Positions 54,974 to 59,181 of a stretch of 59,181 nucleotides of DNA are shown piece by piece. Position 1 is the first letter of the stretch. Each line of letters begins with the position of its first letter. Position numbers and translations under genes: made by a program. Source of the stretch: Coprobacter secundus. Lineage in GTDB: Bacteria; Bacteroidota; Bacteroidia; Bacteroidales; Coprobacteraceae. A model generated the notes under the pieces. The model saw only the letters and a program-made list of their open reading frames with translations, was not told the origin of the DNA and ran no database searches. The stretch is from assembly GCA_000803105.1 (NCBI GenBank), contig JTDA01000020.1, positions 1 to 59,181 of the forward strand. Direction: 5' to 3'.

Positions 54974-56629
54974 ATGCAACAGAGTTTCAATTGGTATATA
55001 GAAAATGCAATAAAGGAGAACTGGGAAAGTATAGCTCTTTCTGATTTTAAAGGGGTCTCTTACAGTTATAAAGATATTGCAAGGAAGATTGCAAAAATGC
55101 ACATTCTTTTAGAAGCTGCAGATATAAAACACGGAGATAAGGTTGCTATTTGTGGACGAAATTCGTCTCATTGGGCTGTTGCTTTTTTCGCAACATTGAC
55201 ATATGGAGCCGTAGCCGTTCCCATACTGCATGAGTTTAAAGCTGATAATGTACATCATATCGTCAATCATTCGGACGCCAAATTTTTATTTGTAGGTGAT
55301 ATTGTCTGGGAAAATTTGAATGAGCAACAAATGCCAGAGTTGAATGCTATAGTCATGATGACAGATTTTTCTGTGTTGAAATCAAAGACAAACAAATTAA
55401 TTGATGCCCGTGAACATCTAAATGAATATTTTGGAAAGCGGTTCCCAAGCCGATTTACGAAAGACGATGTGAAGTACTATGATGATAAACCTGATGAACT
55501 GGCTCTGATTAATTATACTTCTGGCTCGACAGGCTTTTCAAAAGGAGTAATGCTTTCTTACAGAAGTATTTGGTCAAATTTGAAGTTCTGTAACGAGAAT
55601 CTGGACTTTTTACAAGCTGGTGACGGCACTGTTTCCATGCTGCCTATGGCTCATATGTATGGTTTGGCTATAGAACTTTTGAATCCATTTGCGAAGGGTT
55701 GTCATATTCATTTTCTGACACGTGTCCCCTCCCCCAAAGTAATCATGGATGCTTTTGCTGAAATAAAACCGAAGCTGATTGTTGCCGTTCCTCTTATTAT
55801 AGAAAAAATTATCCGTACCAAGGTATTTCCTTTATTAGAAAAACCTCTGGTGAAATTAATGTTGATGGTACCTGTACTCGACACTCAGTTGCTTACTCGT
55901 ATAAAAAACAAATTAGAGGAAACATTTGGAGGGAATTTGCAAGAAATGATTATTGGAGGAGCTGCTTTGAATCCGGATGTAGAACAATTTCTTAGCAAAA
56001 TAGATTTTCCTTTTACTGTAGGATATGGAATGACAGAATGTGGCCCTCTGATTTCATATGCTTGGTGGCAGGAAGCACGTACTGGCTCATGTGGTAAAGT
56101 GGTTGAAAGAATGGCAGCTCGCATAGATTCTCCAGATCCTCAATCCATTGTTGGAGAGTTACATGTAAAAGGAGATAATGTGATGATGGGCTATTATAAA
56201 AATGAAGAAGCGACAAGACAGGTTATGAAAGATGATGGCTGGATGAATACTGGGGATTTGGCTATTATTGATGAAGATGGTTATTTGTATCTTAAAGGTC
56301 GTAGCAAGAGCATGATTTTAGGACCTTCGGGACAAAATATTTATCCAGAGGAAATTGAAGCTAAGTTGAATAATATGCCATATGTGAGTGAGTCCGTTGT
56401 TATCGATCAGGATGGAAAATTAGTTGCATTGGTATATCCCGATTTTGAGAATGCAGAACGGGCAGGCTTGGCAGGAGATAAAATTACAACTCAGATGGAA
56501 GAAAATCGTATTGCTCTGAATAAAGAATTACCGGCATATAGTCAGATTAGTAAAACGAAGATTTATTATGAAGAGTTTGAGAAAACACCAAAGCGGAGCA
56601 TTAAACGATATTTATATCAAAATTCTTGA
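54974..56629 (+). CDS. Long-chain acyl-CoA/ACP synthetase (AMP-binding)
   Basis: 551 residues, ANL superfamily. Activates a fatty acid as acyl-AMP and transfers it to CoA (or ACP). The P-loop is INYTSGSTGFSKGVMLSY; GYGMTECGPLISYA is motif A5; the hinge region is MNTGDLAIIDEDGYLYLKGRSK, and the late catalytic Lys is in TPKRSIKRYLY. No membrane helix. It is closest to the FadD/AAE long-chain branch by overall look; chain length is not predictable. A strong terminator follows. Confidence 0.88.
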   Translation: MQQSFNWYIENAIKENWESIALSDFKGVSYSYKDIARKIAKMHILLEAADIKHGDKVAICGRNSSHWAVAFFATLTYGAVAVPILHEFKADNVHHIVNHSDAKFLFVGDIVWENLNEQQMPELNAIVMMTDFSVLKSKTNKLIDAREHLNEYFGKRFPSRFTKDDVKYYDDKPDELALINYTSGSTGFSKGVMLSYRSIWSNLKFCNENLDFLQAGDGTVSMLPMAHMYGLAIELLNPFAKGCHIHFLTRVPSPKVIMDAFAEIKPKLIVAVPLIIEKIIRTKVFPLLEKPLVKLMLMVPVLDTQLLTRIKNKLEETFGGNLQEMIIGGAALNPDVEQFLSKIDFPFTVGYGMTECGPLISYAWWQEARTGSCGKVVERMAARIDSPDPQSIVGELHVKGDNVMMGYYKNEEATRQVMKDDGWMNTGDLAIIDEDGYLYLKGRSKSMILGPSGQNIYPEEIEAKLNNMPYVSESVVIDQDGKLVALVYPDFENAERAGLAGDKITTQMEENRIALNKELPAYSQISKTKIYYEEFEKTPKRSIKRYLYQNS

Positions 56630-56668
56630 TTTAGACAATTTTTTCTAATTATATAACTTAAAATATTT

Positions 56669-56716
56669 AAGTGGGATTTACAAATAAGAAAATGAAAGTA
56701 AATCCTACTTTTTTTT
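56669..56716 (+). terminator. Terminator after the acyl-CoA ligase
   Basis: AAGTGGGATTTAC pairs with GTAAATCCTACTT (one G-U) around a 16-base loop and is followed by eight T. Confidence 0.85.
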
Positions 56717-56770
56717 ATACTTGTTTTGCAAAAATGAAAGCAAAATGTATTAAACTCGAACAAAAAGATA

Positions 56771-56778
56771 TACCTTTG
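56771..56778 (+). promoter_or_regulatory. -7 box for the paaK-ACT-xpt group
   Basis: TACCTTTG matches TAnnTTTG and lies 42 bases before ATG 56821. Confidence 0.5.
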
Positions 56779-56820
56779 TAAAAATAGAATATTTGTACTA
56801 TAGCAAAAACACATAACAAG

Positions 56821-58119
56821 ATGTATTATCAACCTGAAATTGAGACAATAACCCGATTGGAACTTGAAAAACTGCAAGTAAAGCGGCTGAAAGAGACTAT
56901 AAATATTGCAATACACACTCCTTTTTATTCCAAAATTTTGAAGGAAAGAAATCTGTCTGCTGACAGTATTTGTAGCATAGAAGATGTACGGAAACTACCT
57001 TTTACGACAAAAGAAGATTTGCGAAATAATTATCCATTTGGCTTAGTTGCAACTGATATGAAAAATGTAGTGAGACTACATTCTTCAAGTGGCACGACAG
57101 GAAATCCGACTGTGATTTGCCACACTCAGAAAGATTTGGATAATTGGGCCAATCGTGTAGCTCGATGCTTATATATGGTCGGGATACGGGACACTGATGT
57201 TTTTCAAAATACATCAGGTTATGGGATGTTTACCGGAGGATTAGGTTTTCAATATGGAGCAGAGCGTTTGGGAGCATTAACTGTCCCCGCTGCTGCAGGC
57301 AATAGCTTGAGGCAAATAAAATTTATTACAGATTTTGGTACTACAGCAGCTCACGCTATACCCAGTTATGCGACACGTCTGGCTGAAGTAATGACAGAGA
57401 TAGGGATAGATCCCAAGAAAGATACTAAATTGAAGACATTAGTTATTGGTGCTGAACCTCATACTGATGAACAGAGAAAGCGGATAGAGGAATTATTGGG
57501 AGTAAAGGCCTATAATAGCTTTGGAATGTCAGAAATGAGTGGTCCCGGTGTTGCTTTTGAGTGTACATATCAGAACGGACTCCATTTATGGGAAGATTGT
57601 TTCATTCTGGAAATTGTTGATCCTGAAACTTTGGAACCGGTGGAAGATGGAGAAATTGGAGAATTGGTATTGACAACTCTGGATAGAGAAGCTATGCCCT
57701 TGATTCGTTATCGTACCAGAGATTTAACAAGGATTATCCCCGGACCATGTCCTTGTGGCAGAACTCATCGTCGGATAGATCGTATCAAAGGTCGTAGTGA
57801 TGATATGTTTATCGTTAAAGGTGTAAATATATTCCCGATGCAGATAGAAAAAATCTTAATGCAATTTAAAGAATTGGGAACTAACTATTTAATTACAGTA
57901 GATACTGTTGGAAATAATGATGAAGTTCTGGTGGAGGTTGAATTAAGTGACTTGTTTACTGATGATTATAGTAAGTTACAGCAATTAACTAAATCTATAA
58001 CTCATAAATTGAAAGATGAAATATTACTGACTCCAAAAGTCAAGCTAATAGATAAAGGTAGCCTACCTCTATCTGAAGGTAAAGCCATACGAGTAAAAGA
58101 TTTAAGAAATAACAAATAA
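56821..58119 (+). CDS. paaK: Phenylacetate-CoA ligase
   Basis: 432 residues, the PaaK length. AMP-binding enzyme that makes aryl-acetyl-CoA. P-loop region HSSSGTTGNPTVICHT; FQNTSGYGMFTGGLGF and AYNSFGMSEMSGPGVAFEC are PaaK signatures; the C-terminal lid is GRSDDMFIVKGVNIFP. In anaerobes it often works with indolepyruvate or 2-oxoacid ferredoxin oxidoreductases to assimilate aryl acids into aromatic amino acids. No oxidoreductase gene is in the window. It is followed by an ACT protein, a usual companion. Confidence 0.93.
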   Translation: MYYQPEIETITRLELEKLQVKRLKETINIAIHTPFYSKILKERNLSADSICSIEDVRKLPFTTKEDLRNNYPFGLVATDMKNVVRLHSSSGTTGNPTVICHTQKDLDNWANRVARCLYMVGIRDTDVFQNTSGYGMFTGGLGFQYGAERLGALTVPAAAGNSLRQIKFITDFGTTAAHAIPSYATRLAEVMTEIGIDPKKDTKLKTLVIGAEPHTDEQRKRIEELLGVKAYNSFGMSEMSGPGVAFECTYQNGLHLWEDCFILEIVDPETLEPVEDGEIGELVLTTLDREAMPLIRYRTRDLTRIIPGPCPCGRTHRRIDRIKGRSDDMFIVKGVNIFPMQIEKILMQFKELGTNYLITVDTVGNNDEVLVEVELSDLFTDDYSKLQQLTKSITHKLKDEILLTPKVKLIDKGSLPLSEGKAIRVKDLRNNK

Positions 58120-58141
58120 TGATTAACCAAAATTCCTGAAT

Positions 58142-58567
58142 ATGATTATACAACAGCTATCAGTCTTTCTTGAAAATAAATCAGGAAGATTAAATGAAAT
58201 ATTGGATATATTAGGCCATGCGGACATACGAATTATTGCCGCTACTGTTGCTGATACATCAGAATATGGTATTCTAAGATTGATAACGTCTGATACCCAG
58301 ACTGCATATAAATTATTAAAAGAGAACAAAGTAAGTGCTAACCTAAGTGAAGTGATTGCCATTTCATGTGACTCGTTGGCAGGAGATTTTGCAACAAAGC
58401 TGAAATGCTTTTCCGAACATGGAATAAATATAGAATATATATACTGTTTTTCTGTCAAGTCCAAAGCCTTTCTTATTTTACGAGCAAATGATAAAGATGC
58501 TGCAATCAAAGTGGCTAAAAATTTTAATCTGACGATGATTTCAGAAAAACAATTGACTGATTTGTAA
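58142..58567 (+). CDS. ACT-domain protein (tandem ACT)
   Basis: 141 residues with two ACT-like halves: IIQQLSVFLENKSGRLNEILDILGHADI at the start (classic ligand-binding loop NKSGRL) and SLAGDFATKLKCFSEHGINIEYIY in the middle. ACT domains bind amino acids; next to paaK this type probably senses an aromatic amino acid or modulates PaaK. It is 22 bases after paaK and 4 bases before xpt. Confidence 0.85.
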   Translation: MIIQQLSVFLENKSGRLNEILDILGHADIRIIAATVADTSEYGILRLITSDTQTAYKLLKENKVSANLSEVIAISCDSLAGDFATKLKCFSEHGINIEYIYCFSVKSKAFLILRANDKDAAIKVAKNFNLTMISEKQLTDL

Positions 58568-58571
58568 AACA

Positions 58572-59138
58572 ATGGAAATATTGAAAAGAAGAATCTTGGA
58601 AGACGGAGCCTGTTTTGAAGGAGGGATACTTAAGGTCGATAGTTTTATCAATCATCAGATGGATCCTCAATTGATGAAATCCATCGCAGATGAATTTGTA
58701 AAACGTTTTTCAGGAGTATATATCAATAAAATCATGACTATTGAAGCCAGTGGTATAGCACCAGCTATTATGGTTGGTTATCAAATGCAGCTCCCTGTTG
58801 TTTTTGCCAAAAAGAAAGAACCTAAAACAATGAGGCATGCTCTCACATCAATAGTACACTCATTTACAAAAGACAGGGACTATCCGGTCAGTATAAGTGG
58901 AGAATATTTGACACCGGAAGATCATGTTTTATGTATCGATGATTTTTTAGCTAATGGCAATGCAGCTTTGGGCATGATAGATTTGATAAATCAGGCCGGT
59001 GCAACGCTTGCAGGAATGGGGTTTATTATCGAAAAAGAATTTCAGAATGGAGGACATATATTAAGAGAGAAAGGTATCCACGTAGAATCTTTAGCCATAA
59101 TTAAAAGTTTAGAAAATTGCCAGATAGTGTTTAAATAG
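58572..59138 (+). CDS. xpt: Xanthine phosphoribosyltransferase
   Basis: Salvages xanthine (and possibly guanine) to the nucleotide with PRPP. 188 residues, typical of Xpt (189 in B. subtilis). The PRPP loop is VLCIDDFLANGNAALG; IEASGIAPAIMVGYQMQLP and FAKKKEPKTM are family marks. It directly follows the ACT gene, so it has no room for its own purine riboswitch. The remaining bases to the window end hold no gene. Confidence 0.94.
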   Translation: MEILKRRILEDGACFEGGILKVDSFINHQMDPQLMKSIADEFVKRFSGVYINKIMTIEASGIAPAIMVGYQMQLPVVFAKKKEPKTMRHALTSIVHSFTKDRDYPVSISGEYLTPEDHVLCIDDFLANGNAALGMIDLINQAGATLAGMGFIIEKEFQNGGHILREKGIHVESLAIIKSLENCQIVFK

Positions 59139-59181
59139 AAAATTTCTCAAAAAAAATAATTTTATAATATAAACAAAACAT

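Noticed and set aside
58560..58575. Purine riboswitch before xpt
   Set aside because: Only 4 bases separate xpt from the ACT gene; no independent leader exists.
1..59181. CRISPR array, prophage, integron or toxin-antitoxin system
   Set aside because: No regularly spaced repeats, integrase, phage structural genes or typical toxin-antitoxin pairs were found; the window reads as stable core genome.

Overview
This AT-rich window looks like ordinary chromosome from a Bacteroidales bacterium, probably an anaerobic or gut lineage. The evidence is the gene set: a FeoA-FeoB fusion with its Cys-rich partner, an HU/SPOR protein, clostripain-type lipoprotein, an acn-icd-gltA operon, the BioC/BioG form of biotin synthesis, DUF368, DUF2721 and DUF2461. 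Many upstream regions also carry the Bacteroidetes -7 promoter box TAnnTTTG, and Shine-Dalgarno sequences are scarce. The low GC and gene order make me think of Barnesiellaceae/Coprobacter-like organisms, but that is a guess. I see no transposase, integrase, phage gene, CRISPR array or rRNA. The only RNA gene found is one tRNA-Cys.

Layout. 1-4.3 kb: bifunctional trehalose-6-phosphate synthase/phosphatase and a GH15 glucosidase/trehalase. 4.3-4.9 kb: a gene-free stretch. 4.9-7.8 kb (minus): tRNA-Cys and ferrous-iron uptake (FeoAB fusion plus small Cys-rich membrane protein). 7.9-9.9 kb (minus): a frameshifted HU/SPOR protein and a secreted TPR protein. 10-12.1 kb: clostripain-like lipoprotein and MscS channel. 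12.4-14.1 kb: recJ. 14.3-19.2 kb: aconitase, isocitrate dehydrogenase and citrate synthase, i.e. the oxidative TCA arm to 2-oxoglutarate. 19.3-22.2 kb (minus): a two-gene redox module of a membrane NapH-NapG-like ferredoxin fusion and a Tat-exported aldo/keto reductase with ferredoxin motifs. 22.4-30.8 kb: MBL hydrolases, recQ coupled to lrgAB, DUF2721, a double-CDGSH protein, murB and a BamE-like secreted protein. 30.9-36.8 kb: a small conserved-looking protein followed by the complete biotin operon bioB-A-F-G-C-D.

36.9-42.6 kb (minus): DUF368 undecaprenyl-phosphate translocase family protein, TPR protein, GlnRS, queE/queD and an unrecognised small protein. 42.8-51.7 kb: mutS2, a small membrane protein, DUF2461, an OPT-family transporter, nhaA and lepA. 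51.9-59.1 kb: an OmpR-type response regulator with its sensor kinase, a small unknown protein, a long-chain acyl-CoA ligase, phenylacetate-CoA ligase (PaaK) with an ACT-domain protein, and xanthine phosphoribosyltransferase.

Most of the window is housekeeping. The item most worth pursuing is the NapH-NapG-like fusion, which carries an internal twin-arginine motif and sits beside a Tat-exported aldo/keto reductase; its substrate is unknown. Also notable are an A7 homopolymer frameshift that cuts off a SPOR domain, isocitrate dehydrogenase cofactor residues that point to NAD+ rather than NADP+, an unexplained small protein leading the biotin operon, and several long unassigned hairpins.
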